From positions 62,001 through 126,000 of the forward strand of contig NZ_KE159709.1 in NCBI RefSeq assembly GCF_000403435.2: a stretch of DNA of 64,000 nt, given 5' to 3'. This DNA is from Oscillibacter sp. 1-3 (lineage in GTDB: Bacteria; Bacillota; Clostridia; Oscillospirales; Oscillospiraceae). Under the pieces are notes generated by a model. That model saw only the letters and a program-made list of their open reading frames with translations. It did not search any database and was not told the DNA's origin. The position numbers and the translations under genes are program-made. This document shows positions 42,898 through 52,371 of this stretch, in pieces (the stretch's first letter is position 1; each line of letters opens with the position of its first letter).

Positions 42898-43088
42898 GCT
42901 GAGCACTATAATGCTTTGAGGAAAACCATCGGCTGACAGAGGGCAATGCGCCTGCCGGCGGCTGTGCCGGCCCCCAAAAAACCGTATTGCCGCTTGATGG
43001 CCGGTGGGTTTGCAGGGAGTGAGAAGAGGTCTTCTTGCTCCCTCAAATTTGGTATATCGCGCCCCGCGGCGTGAGAAAGAGAGGTCCC

Positions 43089-45581
43089 ATGGCAGGCAAA
43101 TCCCCGAGAAAAAGCGACGCGGCCCGCAGGGCCAATCAGGTAGTACGCAGCAGGACGGTGCTGGTCATGCTGCTGTTGGGCGTGGTCACCTTTGTCATGC
43201 TGTTCTGGAAGCTGTACGACCTGCAGATCCGGCGGCACGACGAGCTGCAGAACGAGGCCGCCGGCCAGCAGACCCGGGAGAGCACGGTGGCCGCCTCCCG
43301 GGGAACCATCTACGACCGGAACTACCACCCCCTGGCCACATCCGCCACGGCGGAGAACGTGTGCCTCTCCCCTTTGGAGCTGGCGGCCTTTGTCAGAAAG
43401 CAGGAGGAGGACAACGAGGAGGCCCGGAAGAAGGCGGAGGAGGCCGGCAGGACCTACGTCCCCGCGCAGGTGCTGGATGAGGCCTATGTGGCCCGGGGCC
43501 TGAGCCGGATTCTGGGTGTGGAGGAAGAGGAGATCCTCCGTCTGGCAGCAATGACCGAGAGCCAGTATCAGCGGATCACCAAGCGGGTGGAGCAGGGTGT
43601 GGCGGACGAGGTCCGCCGCTTCATGAACGGCGAGATCGACGATCAGGGCCGGGAGCTCACCTTTGTCAACGAGGAGGGCAGGACCCGCCTGCTGTCCAAT
43701 CCAACCAAGGCGCCCACGGCCCTCCAGGGGATCTTTCTGGAGCTGGACTCCCGGCGGTACTACCCCTACGGCACCTTGGCATCCAATGTGGTGGGCTTTG
43801 TCAACGGTGAGAACCAGGGGGCCTACGGCCTGGAGTCCAAGTTCAACGACGTGCTGGAGGGCACCAGCGGCTACACCGTGGCCGCCAAAAACGCCCGCAA
43901 CACGGATCTGCCCTTCCACTATGAGAACATCATCGACCCGGAGAACGGCTATGACATGGTGCTGACCCTGGACACCCGGGTCCAGGCCTCCCTGGAGAAG
44001 AACATGGAGAGCATGCTGGAGACCTTCGACGCCAAAAACGGCGGCACCGGCATCGTCATGGAGGTCAACACCGGGGCCATCATCGCCATGGCCTCCTATC
44101 CCAACTTCGATCCAGCCGATTACAACGCCATCCAGGATGAAAAGCTCCTGGCCTCCGTGAACGCGGCGCTGGAGGAGCTGGAGGAAAAAAAGGAAACTTA
44201 CGAAAAGCCGGAGGATTACAGCGAGGCCATTACAGCTGTCTGGGACAGGGCACAGGGCCTCCAGTGGCGCAACCGCTGCGTCAGCGACACCTACGAGCCC
44301 GGCTCTACCTTCAAGCCCATCACCCTGGCGGCGGCGTTGGAGGAGGGCGTGGTGAACATGAATTCTTCTTTCAGCTGTTCCGGCTCTGTCATGGTTCAGG
44401 GGTGGGATAAACCCTTTTACTGCTCCAAAAAGGCAGGTCATGGAACCCAGACCCTGAAGGTGGCCACCGGCAACTCCTGCAACCCCGCCTTCATCTCCAT
44501 CGGATTAAAAATGGGCACCCAGAAGTATTACAGCTATCTCCGCTCCTTCGGCCTGATGGACCCCACTGGGTTTGATATGGCGGTGGGAGAGGGTAAGGGC
44601 ATCTTCGCCGACGAGAAGAGCTTCAACTCCAATGTGGTCTCCCTGGCGTCCTACGCCTTCGGCCAGACCTTTAACGTCACCCCCCTGGAGCTGATCCGCG
44701 CACAGGCAGCCTGCATCAACGGCGGTTATCTGTATACCCCCTATGTGGTGGATCAGGTGCTGGACAGCGACGGCAATATCATTGAGCAGCACGGCGCCGC
44801 CGTACCTGTCCGGCAGGTGGTCAGCGAGGAGACCTCCGCCCTGGTGCGGGAGTGCCTGGAGTATGTAGTGGCGGAGGGCACCGGAAAGAACGGCCAGGTG
44901 ACGGGCTACCGCATCGGCGGCAAGACCGGCACCGCCGACAAGACCGGCACCAAGACCTCCAGCAACCCCAAGGGCGACGTGGTGGTCTCCTTCATGTGCT
45001 TTGCCCCGGCGGACGATCCCCAGTACATCATGCTCATCACTATGGATACCCCCAGCCGGAACACCGGCGTCTTCGTCTCCGGCGGCAACATGGTTGCCCC
45101 TACCGCCAGCCGCATTATGGGCGAGATCCTGCCGGATCTCGGCATTGAGCCGGACTACTCCTCCTCGGAGCTGCTGGTGGCCGACGTGCCGGTGCCCAAT
45201 GTGGTGGGCCAGAGCGCGGCGGACGCCAAGGCCAAGCTGGAGAGCGCGGGCTTTGCCTGCCGGACGGTGGGCAGCGGCGAGACGGTCACCGCCCAGACCC
45301 CGGTGGGAGGGGTCATTGTCCCCAACGACGCCTCCATCATCCTCTATCTGGATCAGGAGAAGCCGGACACCCCCTGCACGGTGCCCAACGTCTCCGGCAG
45401 GACCGCGGCGGAGGCCAACCGGATGCTGACCAATGCAGGACTCATCATGAAGATGGCGGGCACCACGGTCACCAGCTCCGGCAACGTCCACGCCATGTCC
45501 CAGAACGTGGCGGAGGGCACGGAGCTGCCTGCCGGCAGCGTGGTGACGGTGTGGTTCGGAGACAGCTCTGTACTGGACTGA
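43089..45581 (+). CDS. Class B penicillin-binding protein (FtsI/SpoVD type) with PASTA domains
   Basis: This 830-residue septal or spore-wall transpeptidase has a basic cytoplasmic start, a membrane helix at about 22-45, a dimerisation (pedestal) domain and a transpeptidase domain. The active serine is in GSTFKP (near 408), the second motif is SCN (near 466) and the third KTGT (near 618). Two PASTA repeats close the protein (PNVVGQSAADAK; PNVSGRTAAEAN). A PASTA-bearing PBP after ftsL matches both SpoVD and PbpB, and the sequence does not separate them. GAGAGGTC precedes the ATG at 43089. Confidence 0.93.
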   Translation: MAGKSPRKSDAARRANQVVRSRTVLVMLLLGVVTFVMLFWKLYDLQIRRHDELQNEAAGQQTRESTVAASRGTIYDRNYHPLATSATAENVCLSPLELAAFVRKQEEDNEEARKKAEEAGRTYVPAQVLDEAYVARGLSRILGVEEEEILRLAAMTESQYQRITKRVEQGVADEVRRFMNGEIDDQGRELTFVNEEGRTRLLSNPTKAPTALQGIFLELDSRRYYPYGTLASNVVGFVNGENQGAYGLESKFNDVLEGTSGYTVAAKNARNTDLPFHYENIIDPENGYDMVLTLDTRVQASLEKNMESMLETFDAKNGGTGIVMEVNTGAIIAMASYPNFDPADYNAIQDEKLLASVNAALEELEEKKETYEKPEDYSEAITAVWDRAQGLQWRNRCVSDTYEPGSTFKPITLAAALEEGVVNMNSSFSCSGSVMVQGWDKPFYCSKKAGHGTQTLKVATGNSCNPAFISIGLKMGTQKYYSYLRSFGLMDPTGFDMAVGEGKGIFADEKSFNSNVVSLASYAFGQTFNVTPLELIRAQAACINGGYLYTPYVVDQVLDSDGNIIEQHGAAVPVRQVVSEETSALVRECLEYVVAEGTGKNGQVTGYRIGGKTGTADKTGTKTSSNPKGDVVVSFMCFAPADDPQYIMLITMDTPSRNTGVFVSGGNMVAPTASRIMGEILPDLGIEPDYSSSELLVADVPVPNVVGQSAADAKAKLESAGFACRTVGSGETVTAQTPVGGVIVPNDASIILYLDQEKPDTPCTVPNVSGRTAAEANRMLTNAGLIMKMAGTTVTSSGNVHAMSQNVAEGTELPAGSVVTVWFGDSSVLD

Positions 45582-45710
45582 CCCGAACGAGACTGGTGGA
45601 CAGTTTTTGCATATCTTTTGACACTTTCTCCCGTATACTTTGCGTTTTATGCCGCCTATAATGGAGGTTGGCGGATTCTCCGCTGATTACAAAGGAAGGG
45701 GCGCGGTTTT

Positions 45711-47159
45711 ATGCGGTTAAAAGAACTTTTGGAGGGAATCCCCGTCCTGTCCGCCACGGCGGACATGGAGCTGGAGATTTCGGACGTCAGCTATGACTCC
45801 CGGGCGGTGAGGCCCGGCGGATTGTTTGTAGCCATGACCGGCTTCGCCGCAGACGGGCACGATTTCATCGAAAAGGCCATGGAGGCCGGCGCGGCGGCGG
45901 TGCTGTGCCAGAAGGCGCCGGAGGGGAACGTCCCCTATATCCAGGTGGCGGATTCCCGCCGGGCGCTGGCGGCGGTGGGGGCCAACTTCTTCGGCCATCC
46001 CGCGGAGGACATGACCATGGTGGGGATCACCGGCACCAACGGCAAGACCTCCTCCACCTACCTGCTCAAAGCCATTTTGGAGCAGGCGGCGGGGGCCAAG
46101 GCGGGCCTCATCGGCACCAATCAGAACATGATCGGCCAGGAGGCCCTTCCCACGGAGCGAACCACGCCGGAGTCCTTTGAGCTCCAAAGGCTCTTCGCCC
46201 GGATGCGGGACGCGGGCTGCACCCATGTGGTGATGGAGGTCTCCTCCCATGCCCTGGCCCTGGACCGGGTGTACGGCGTGCGCTATCAGGTGGGCGTGTT
46301 TACCAACCTCACCCAGGACCACCTGGACTTCCACGGTACCATGGAGGAGTACTGCGGCGCCAAGGCGCTGCTGTTCCGGAACTGTGAGACCGGCGTGGTC
46401 AACGCCGACGATCCCTGGACGCCCCGGCTGACGGCGGACTCGACCTGTGAAATGCTCACCTACGCCGAGACGGCGGAGGCGGACCTGCGGGCGGAGGACA
46501 TCGTCCTGGAGGCGGACCATGTGGCCTTCACGGCGGTGACAAAGGAGACGCGGGTGCCTGTGCGGGTGAACATCCCGGGGCGGTTCATGGTATACAACAC
46601 CCTGGACGTGCTGGGGGCGGCCCTGGCCTTAGGCGTCTCCCTGGAGGACAGCGCCAAAGTTCTGGCCCAGGTGCCTCCTGTGAAGGGGCGGGTGGAGGTA
46701 GTCCCCACCCCGGGAAAGGACTACACCGTTCTAATCGACTACGCCCACAGTCCCGACGGGCTGGAGAATGTCCTCTCCTCGGTGAGGGGCTTTGCCAAGG
46801 GCCGCACCGTGGCGGTGTTCGGCTGCGGCGGTGACCGGGACCGGACCAAGCGGCCCAAGATGGGACGGACTGCCGCTCAAAACGCGGACTTTCTGGTGGT
46901 CACCACCGACAACCCCCGCACCGAGGACCCGGAGGCCATCATCGCCGACATCCTGCCGGGGCTGGAGGGCAGCGGCACGCCCTATGTGGTGGTAGCTGAC
47001 CGGATTGAGGCCATTCATTGGGCCATGGACCACGCGGAGAAGGGTGATGTGATCGTTCTGTGCGGCAAGGGCCATGAGACCTACCAGGAGATCAACCACG
47101 TCAAGCACCATATGGATGAGCGTGAAATTGTGGCGGAATACCTGAATGCCGCGCGATAA
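45711..47159 (+). CDS. murE: UDP-MurNAc-tripeptide (meso-DAP) synthetase MurE
   Basis: This 482-residue ligase adds the third amino acid to UDP-MurNAc-L-Ala-D-Glu. The ATP loop is GITGTNGKTSSTY (near 104-116), with TTPESFELQ (near 152) and HSPDGLENVL. The substrate motif DNPRTEDP (near 402-409) is the meso-diaminopimelate type, so the peptidoglycan is probably DAP-based. AAGGAAGGGG precedes the ATG. The next gene is mraY, with murF not in between. Confidence 0.95.
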   Translation: MRLKELLEGIPVLSATADMELEISDVSYDSRAVRPGGLFVAMTGFAADGHDFIEKAMEAGAAAVLCQKAPEGNVPYIQVADSRRALAAVGANFFGHPAEDMTMVGITGTNGKTSSTYLLKAILEQAAGAKAGLIGTNQNMIGQEALPTERTTPESFELQRLFARMRDAGCTHVVMEVSSHALALDRVYGVRYQVGVFTNLTQDHLDFHGTMEEYCGAKALLFRNCETGVVNADDPWTPRLTADSTCEMLTYAETAEADLRAEDIVLEADHVAFTAVTKETRVPVRVNIPGRFMVYNTLDVLGAALALGVSLEDSAKVLAQVPPVKGRVEVVPTPGKDYTVLIDYAHSPDGLENVLSSVRGFAKGRTVAVFGCGGDRDRTKRPKMGRTAAQNADFLVVTTDNPRTEDPEAIIADILPGLEGSGTPYVVVADRIEAIHWAMDHAEKGDVIVLCGKGHETYQEINHVKHHMDEREIVAEYLNAAR

Positions 47160-47259
47160 AGTCCGCCGGAGGTCCGGCGTTCTGTGGAGACAATGAAAAA
47201 TTCGGAAAACCAACTGTGTGAAAGCGCCGGCGTATCTGGCCGGCGAGAGGGAGCAAGAA

Positions 47260-48264
47260 ATGGTATGGATCTGGACTGAATGGACAGAGGCGCCGATTGC
47301 CGCCGGGGCTGCTTTTTTGCTGACCCTGGTGATCGGACGGTTCCTGATTCCCGAGCTGCGAAAACTAAAGGCCGGCCAGGAGATCCGGGCCGACGGCCCC
47401 GCCTGGCACGCCTCTAAGGCGGGCACGCCCACCATGGGCGGCATCATGTTCATCGTCGGCACCGGAGTGATTGTGTTTGTTCTGGGCTGGCCGCGGATGC
47501 TGGGCGGGAACTTTGCCCATCTGTATGTCTACCTCTTCGCCCTGTGCTTCGGGTTTATCGGCTTCGTAGACGACTACCGCAAGGTGCGCCAGCACCAGAA
47601 CGAGGGCCTTACCGCAAAGCAGAAGTTTATTTTGCAGCTGCTGGCGGCGGTGGTGTTCCTCAGCCTGATGCGCTACGAGGGCCTGCTGACCAACCGCCTG
47701 TATATCCCGGGACTCCAGATAAATATTGCTGTCAACTGGATTTTGTACCTGATGTTCGCCGCCTTTGTCATCGTGGGAGCGGTGAACGCCGTGAACCTCA
47801 CCGACGGCATCGACGGGCTTGCGTGCAGCGTGACCTTTGTGGTGATGGTGTTTTTCACCGCGGCGGCGGTGCTGTGGCGCCTGACGGCTCTGGCCCTGTT
47901 TCCCTCCGCACTGGCGGGGGGACTGGCGGCCTTTTTCGTCTACAACCACCATCCCGCAAAGACCTTCATGGGGGATACCGGCAGCCTCTTTCTGGGCGGC
48001 GCGGTGGCGGCGCTGGCCTTCGCAATGGATATGCCCCTGATTCTGATCCCGGTGGGTATTATCTACATCGCCGAGACCCTGTCCGACATCATCCAGGTGG
48101 CCTATTTCAAGGCCACACACGGCAAGCGGTTTTTCAAGATGGCCCCGGTACACCACCACCTGGAGCGGTGCGGCTGGAGCGAGGCCAAGATAGTCACGGT
48201 GTTCAGCGCAGTCACGCTGGTCTGCTGCGCTCTTGCGTATCTGGCCATCCAGGGGCGCCATTGA
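47260..48264 (+). CDS. mraY: Phospho-MurNAc-pentapeptide transferase MraY
   Basis: This 334-residue membrane enzyme makes lipid I on the inner face of the membrane. About ten helices are present. Catalytic features: GTPTMGG (near 55), FVDDYRKV (near 101), NAVNLTDGIDGLA (near 176-188), FMGDTGSL (near 235) and the HHHLE loop (near 287). The ATG at 47260 follows GAGAGGGAG; the longer GTG frame at 47218 lacks a good site. Confidence 0.96.
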   Translation: MVWIWTEWTEAPIAAGAAFLLTLVIGRFLIPELRKLKAGQEIRADGPAWHASKAGTPTMGGIMFIVGTGVIVFVLGWPRMLGGNFAHLYVYLFALCFGFIGFVDDYRKVRQHQNEGLTAKQKFILQLLAAVVFLSLMRYEGLLTNRLYIPGLQINIAVNWILYLMFAAFVIVGAVNAVNLTDGIDGLACSVTFVVMVFFTAAAVLWRLTALALFPSALAGGLAAFFVYNHHPAKTFMGDTGSLFLGGAVAALAFAMDMPLILIPVGIIYIAETLSDIIQVAYFKATHGKRFFKMAPVHHHLERCGWSEAKIVTVFSAVTLVCCALAYLAIQGRH

Positions 48265-48429
48265 GGACACCGCAGCGCAGGAGGTTGGCAGGTCTCAAAA
48301 TCTAAGATTCCGATGAGCGGAGCATGTTCACATCAGTCCAACGGCTTACCGGCATAATTTGCTGGGAAGTTTGCATCTTCCTGCGTTTTTTCAGAATAAC
48401 CCTGAGACTTTTTTGAGAGGAGGAGCTCT

Positions 48430-49656
48430 ATGGTAGAGACACGGCGGCGCAGGCGGCCGATCAGCCGGGAGGAGGCACTGGCCCGGCAGGAGAAAAAGCA
48501 CCGTCAGAAAGAGCGGGAGGCGCTGAACCGGGAGCTGGCCAAGGGGCCCATCGATCTGCCCTTCTGCCTGCTGGTGCTGATGCTGATGGGCATCGGCCTT
48601 GTGATGCTGCTCTCTGCGAGCTTTCCCTCCGCCTATTATGACAATAACGACCCCATCAAGTACTTCCGCCAGCAGGGCGTCTTTGCCATTGCCGGTGTGG
48701 CCGCTATGCTCTTCATCGGCAAGATCAACTACCAGCGGTTCCGGGGCGCTGCGAAGCCGCTGCTGTATCTCTCCATTGTGCTGCTGGTGCTGGTCATCAT
48801 TCCCGGCAACCCCATTGCCCTTACCCGGAACAACGCCACCCGCTGGCTGGGCATCCGCAACACCAGCTTTCAGTTCCAGCCCTCGGAGGTGGCCAAGATG
48901 GCGGTGGTGCTGTATTTCTCCGACACCATCTCCAAGAAGAAGGACAAGATGAACACCACCCGGTACGGCGTGGCCCCCTACCTGCTGATTCTGGGGGTGC
49001 TGTCCGTGCTGATGATGCTGGAGCCCCATCTGTCCGGCACGGTGCTGATTCTGGGCGCCGGCGCGGTGCTGATGCTGGTGGGCGGCATCAATCTCACCTG
49101 GGTGGCGGCGGCAGTGGCCGGCGCCGGCGGCATCGCGTTTTTGATGTTCTCCGGGGTCATCAAATACGGTCAGTCCCGTCTGGCCATGTGGCAGAACCCC
49201 TGGCTGGACCCCCGGGGCGACGGTTACCAGCTGGTGCAGAGCCTGCTCTCCATCGGCTCCGGCGGCCTGTGGGGCGTGGGTCTGGGCAAGAGTCTCCAGA
49301 AATTCCTGTATCTCCCGGAGGAGCACAACGACTTTATCTTTGCCATCGTCTGCGAGGAGCTGGGCCTTGTCGGGGCCACCATCATCATGCTGCTCTTCGC
49401 GGCACTGATCCTCCGGGGCTACTGGATCGCCCTCCACGCCCGGGACAGGTTTGGAAGCCTGCTGGTGGTGGGCGTCACCACCCTGATCGCCATGCAGACG
49501 TTTTTGAACATCGGCGTGGTGACGGGTCTCCTGCCCACTACGGGCATCTCATTGCCGTTTTTCAGCTACGGAGGCACGGCGTTGATGATCCAGCTGGCGG
49601 AGATGGGCATTGTGCTGTCTGTCTCGCGGCAGATGAAACCTACTAAAGCGGGCTAG
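48430..49656 (+). CDS. ftsW: SEDS glycosyltransferase FtsW (or SpoVE)
   Basis: This 408-residue polytopic protein polymerises lipid II with its partner PBP. A charged N-terminal tail of about 40 residues is followed by ten helices. SEDS signatures are visible: RWLGI (near 138), FQPSEVAKMAVV (near 148-159), LPEEHNDFIFA (near 297-307) and GISLPFFSYGGTALM (near 376-390). AGGAGG precedes the ATG. It sits directly after mraY, where murD would normally intervene. FtsW and SpoVE are not separable by sequence alone. Confidence 0.93.
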   Translation: MVETRRRRRPISREEALARQEKKHRQKEREALNRELAKGPIDLPFCLLVLMLMGIGLVMLLSASFPSAYYDNNDPIKYFRQQGVFAIAGVAAMLFIGKINYQRFRGAAKPLLYLSIVLLVLVIIPGNPIALTRNNATRWLGIRNTSFQFQPSEVAKMAVVLYFSDTISKKKDKMNTTRYGVAPYLLILGVLSVLMMLEPHLSGTVLILGAGAVLMLVGGINLTWVAAAVAGAGGIAFLMFSGVIKYGQSRLAMWQNPWLDPRGDGYQLVQSLLSIGSGGLWGVGLGKSLQKFLYLPEEHNDFIFAIVCEELGLVGATIIMLLFAALILRGYWIALHARDRFGSLLVVGVTTLIAMQTFLNIGVVTGLLPTTGISLPFFSYGGTALMIQLAEMGIVLSVSRQMKPTKAG

Positions 49657-49889
49657 CACCAGCTTTTCGGGGGAGCGGACTCCATCTCCGGCCTAAGAGC
49701 CGCCCTGCGGGCGCGGCCTCGGCCGCTCCCTCCGCCAGTCTGCGGACTGGCGCCGCCGTCCAAGGCGGCAATGACTGAAATTCCTTCCTCCGCCTCCGGC
49801 GGAAGAATCGGGGAATCCCCTTCTCTGTGTCTGCGGGCGCGGGAGGAGCGGCGATTCCTGACTTCTCGTTGCGAAAGAGGGTGCTTGCC
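49657..49889. repeat. Palindrome-rich ftsW-murG spacer
   Basis: This 233-base spacer is packed with inverted repeats: GCCAGTC-TGCG-GACTGGC (49735-49752), GCCGCC-GTCCAA-GGCGGC (49752-49769), and TCCGCC-TCC-GGCGGA near 49790-49804. No gene is present. It looks like a small extragenic palindromic element inserted in the operon. No second copy was seen in the window. Confidence 0.5.
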
Positions 49890-51026
49890 TTGCCTCAAAA
49901 CCTGAAACGGGTCATCTTCACCTGCGGCGGTACGGCGGGGCATGTGAATCCGGCCATCGCCCTGGCGCAGCTGATGCGCGGGAAGGACCCGGAGACAAAA
50001 TTTTTGTTTGTGGGCGCGGAGCGGGGCCTGGAGAAGGACCTGATCCCCAAGGCGGGCTATGACTTCCGCACTGTCCATATCTCCAGCTTTCATCGCTCCT
50101 TCAGGCCCGGGGAGATCCGGCACAATTTGATCTCTGTCTGCAACCTCCTGCGGGCCCCCCGGGAGGCCCGGGCGATTTTGCGGGAGTTCTCGCCGGACGC
50201 GGTGATCGGCACCGGCGGCTACGCCAGCTATCCCATGGTGAAGGCCGCCGCCAAAGCCGGCGTCCCCACGGTGGTCCACGAGTCCAACATGGTGCCGGGC
50301 CTGACTACGGAGATGCTGGAGCCCTTCGCGGACCGGATTCTGGTGGGCTTTGAGTCCTGCCGCCGGCACTACCGGCGCCCGGAGAAGGTGGCCGTCACCG
50401 GCACGCCGGTGCGGGGGGACTTTTTTGAACTCACCAGGGAGGAGGCCAAAAAACGGCTGGGCGTGGATGACGGCCGGCCGCTGATCGTCTCCTTCTGGGG
50501 GTCCCTGGGGGCCTCCGGCATGAACCGTCAGATGGCGGATTTCCTGGCCTTGGAGGCGAAAAAAGAGCCCTTCCACCACATCCACGGCGCGGGGGAGGCG
50601 GGGTATCCCCTCCTGCTGGCGCTGCTGGAAGAGAAGGGCGTCGATTTGCAGGACCACCCGGCGCTGGACGTCCGGAAGTACATCTACGATATGGCGGCGG
50701 TTATGCGGGCGGCCGATCTGGTGATCTGCCGGGCCGGGGCCTCCACCATCAGCGAGCTGACGGCCCTGGGCGTACCGGCGCTGATCGTGCCCTCTCCCTA
50801 TGTGACCAACAACCACCAGGAGAAAAATGCCCGGGCCTTGGAGGAGGCGGGCGGCGCGGCGGTGCTGCTGGAAAAGGACAGCTCCGGTCAGGCGCTGTTC
50901 CAGGCCGCCTGCGGCATCCTCCACAACGGGGAGCGCCGGGCCGGAATGGAAAAGGCCATGGCGGCCCTGGGCATCCGGGACGCCGCCGAGCGCATTTATC
51001 AGACGATTTTGGAGGTGTGTAAGTAA
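49890..51026 (+). CDS. murG: Lipid II synthase MurG
   Basis: This 378-residue peripheral GT-B glycosyltransferase adds GlcNAc to lipid I. The start TTG at 49890 follows AGAGGG by 9 bases. Motifs: FTCGGTAGHVNPA (near 8-20), GTGGYASYP (near 108-116), HESNMVPGL (near 131-139), and the UDP-GlcNAc site RAGASTISELTALGVPAL (near 280-297). It follows ftsW after a palindrome-rich spacer. Confidence 0.95.
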   Translation: MPQNLKRVIFTCGGTAGHVNPAIALAQLMRGKDPETKFLFVGAERGLEKDLIPKAGYDFRTVHISSFHRSFRPGEIRHNLISVCNLLRAPREARAILREFSPDAVIGTGGYASYPMVKAAAKAGVPTVVHESNMVPGLTTEMLEPFADRILVGFESCRRHYRRPEKVAVTGTPVRGDFFELTREEAKKRLGVDDGRPLIVSFWGSLGASGMNRQMADFLALEAKKEPFHHIHGAGEAGYPLLLALLEEKGVDLQDHPALDVRKYIYDMAAVMRAADLVICRAGASTISELTALGVPALIVPSPYVTNNHQEKNARALEEAGGAAVLLEKDSSGQALFQAACGILHNGERRAGMEKAMAALGIRDAAERIYQTILEVCK

Positions 51027-51092
51027 CCAGTTTTTCCCCGGGCCCATAGGATGGTCTGTATGAGACCATTTTTGGGTACGGGGGGAACATAT

Positions 51093-52355
51093 ATGAGCCA
51101 GCTTTTGGTGCGGGGCGGCGGCAGCCTCACGGGGGAAGTGGCCGTCCAGGGAGCGAAAAACAGCGTGCTGCCCATCCTGGCGGCGACGCTGCTGACAGGC
51201 GGACAGGTGGAGCTGCGGGGATGTCCCCGCCTGCGGGATGTGGACGCCTCCATCCGGATTTTGAAGACCTTGGGCTGCGACGCCCGCTGGGAGGGGGACA
51301 GCCTTCTGGCAGATACTGCCGGGTTGAACCGCTGCGCCGTCTCTGATATACTGATGCGGGAGATGCGCTCCTCAGCCATTTTTCTGGGGGCCATTCTGGC
51401 CCGGTGCGGGGAGGCGGAGATGAGCTACCCCGGCGGCTGTGAGCTGGGTCCCAGGCCCATCGATCTGCATCTGGCGGGACTTCGGGACCTGGGTGCGGAG
51501 ATTCGGGACAGCGGCGGAATGCTCCGGTGCAGGGCCTCCCGTCTGCGGGGAAGGGATCTGGTTCTCAGCCTGCCCTCCGTGGGGGCCACAGAGAACCTGA
51601 TGCTGGCCGCCTGCGGGGCGGAGGGCGTCACCACCATTGCCAACGCCGCCCGGGAGCCGGAGATTGTGGACCTGCAGGAGTTTTTGAACGCCTGCGGCGC
51701 GGCCGTCTCCGGCGCGGGGACCTCCACCGTCACGGTGGTCGGAAAGCGTCCCCTCCACGGCTGTACTTACGAGATCATGCCGGACCGCATTGTGGCGGCC
51801 ACCTATCTCTGCGCCGCGGCCTCCGCCGGCGGGGAGATCTACTTACGAAAGGCCCGGGAGAGCCAGCTGTCCACCGTGACCGCCGTGCTGCGGGAGGCGG
51901 GGTGCGTTGTCCGGGCGGACCGGGACGGCGTGGGCTGTGTCTGCCGGGGGCGGCTGGGGAGCGTCCGCCCCGTGCGGACGGCGCCCTATCCTGGCTTTCC
52001 CACGGACGCCCAGGCGGTTTTGATGGCCGCGCTGCTGCGCAGCCGGGGGGCCACGGTCTTTGAGGAGACCATCTTTGAAAACCGGTACCGCCATGTGGAC
52101 GAACTGGTCCGCATGGGGGCGGACATCCGGGTGGCGGGCCGCGTGGCGGTGGTCACCGGTACGGAGATCCTCCGCGGCGCGCCGGTGCGCTGTACGGACC
52201 TGCGGGGCGGAGCGGCGCTGTGTGTGGCGGCCCTGGCGGCGGAGGGCGAGACCTCCATCGCCGAGATCAGCCACATCGACCGGGGCTACGAGTGCATTGA
52301 GAAAGATTTGCGGACTCTGGGGGCGGACATCGTCCGTACAGAGCTTACTATATAG
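51093..52355 (+). CDS. murA: UDP-GlcNAc 1-carboxyvinyltransferase MurA
   Basis: This 420-residue enzyme transfers enolpyruvate to UDP-GlcNAc, the first committed peptidoglycan step. The catalytic residues are K22 (in QGAKNS) and C116 (in YPGGCELG); the Cys means fosfomycin sensitivity of this copy is expected. GTENLMLAA-type sequence and DRIVAATYLCAAA are present. The ATG at 51093 follows GGGGGGAA. Confidence 0.95.
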   Translation: MSQLLVRGGGSLTGEVAVQGAKNSVLPILAATLLTGGQVELRGCPRLRDVDASIRILKTLGCDARWEGDSLLADTAGLNRCAVSDILMREMRSSAIFLGAILARCGEAEMSYPGGCELGPRPIDLHLAGLRDLGAEIRDSGGMLRCRASRLRGRDLVLSLPSVGATENLMLAACGAEGVTTIANAAREPEIVDLQEFLNACGAAVSGAGTSTVTVVGKRPLHGCTYEIMPDRIVAATYLCAAASAGGEIYLRKARESQLSTVTAVLREAGCVVRADRDGVGCVCRGRLGSVRPVRTAPYPGFPTDAQAVLMAALLRSRGATVFEETIFENRYRHVDELVRMGADIRVAGRVAVVTGTEILRGAPVRCTDLRGGAALCVAALAAEGETSIAEISHIDRGYECIEKDLRTLGADIVRTELTI

Positions 52356-52371
52356 GAGATCAAAGAGAGAT

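Noticed and set aside
45618-45662. Promoter before murE (TTGACA and TATAAT)
   Set aside because: The TTGACA at 45618 and the TATACT (45634) or TATAAT (45657) boxes do not have a workable spacer, so no promoter was called.
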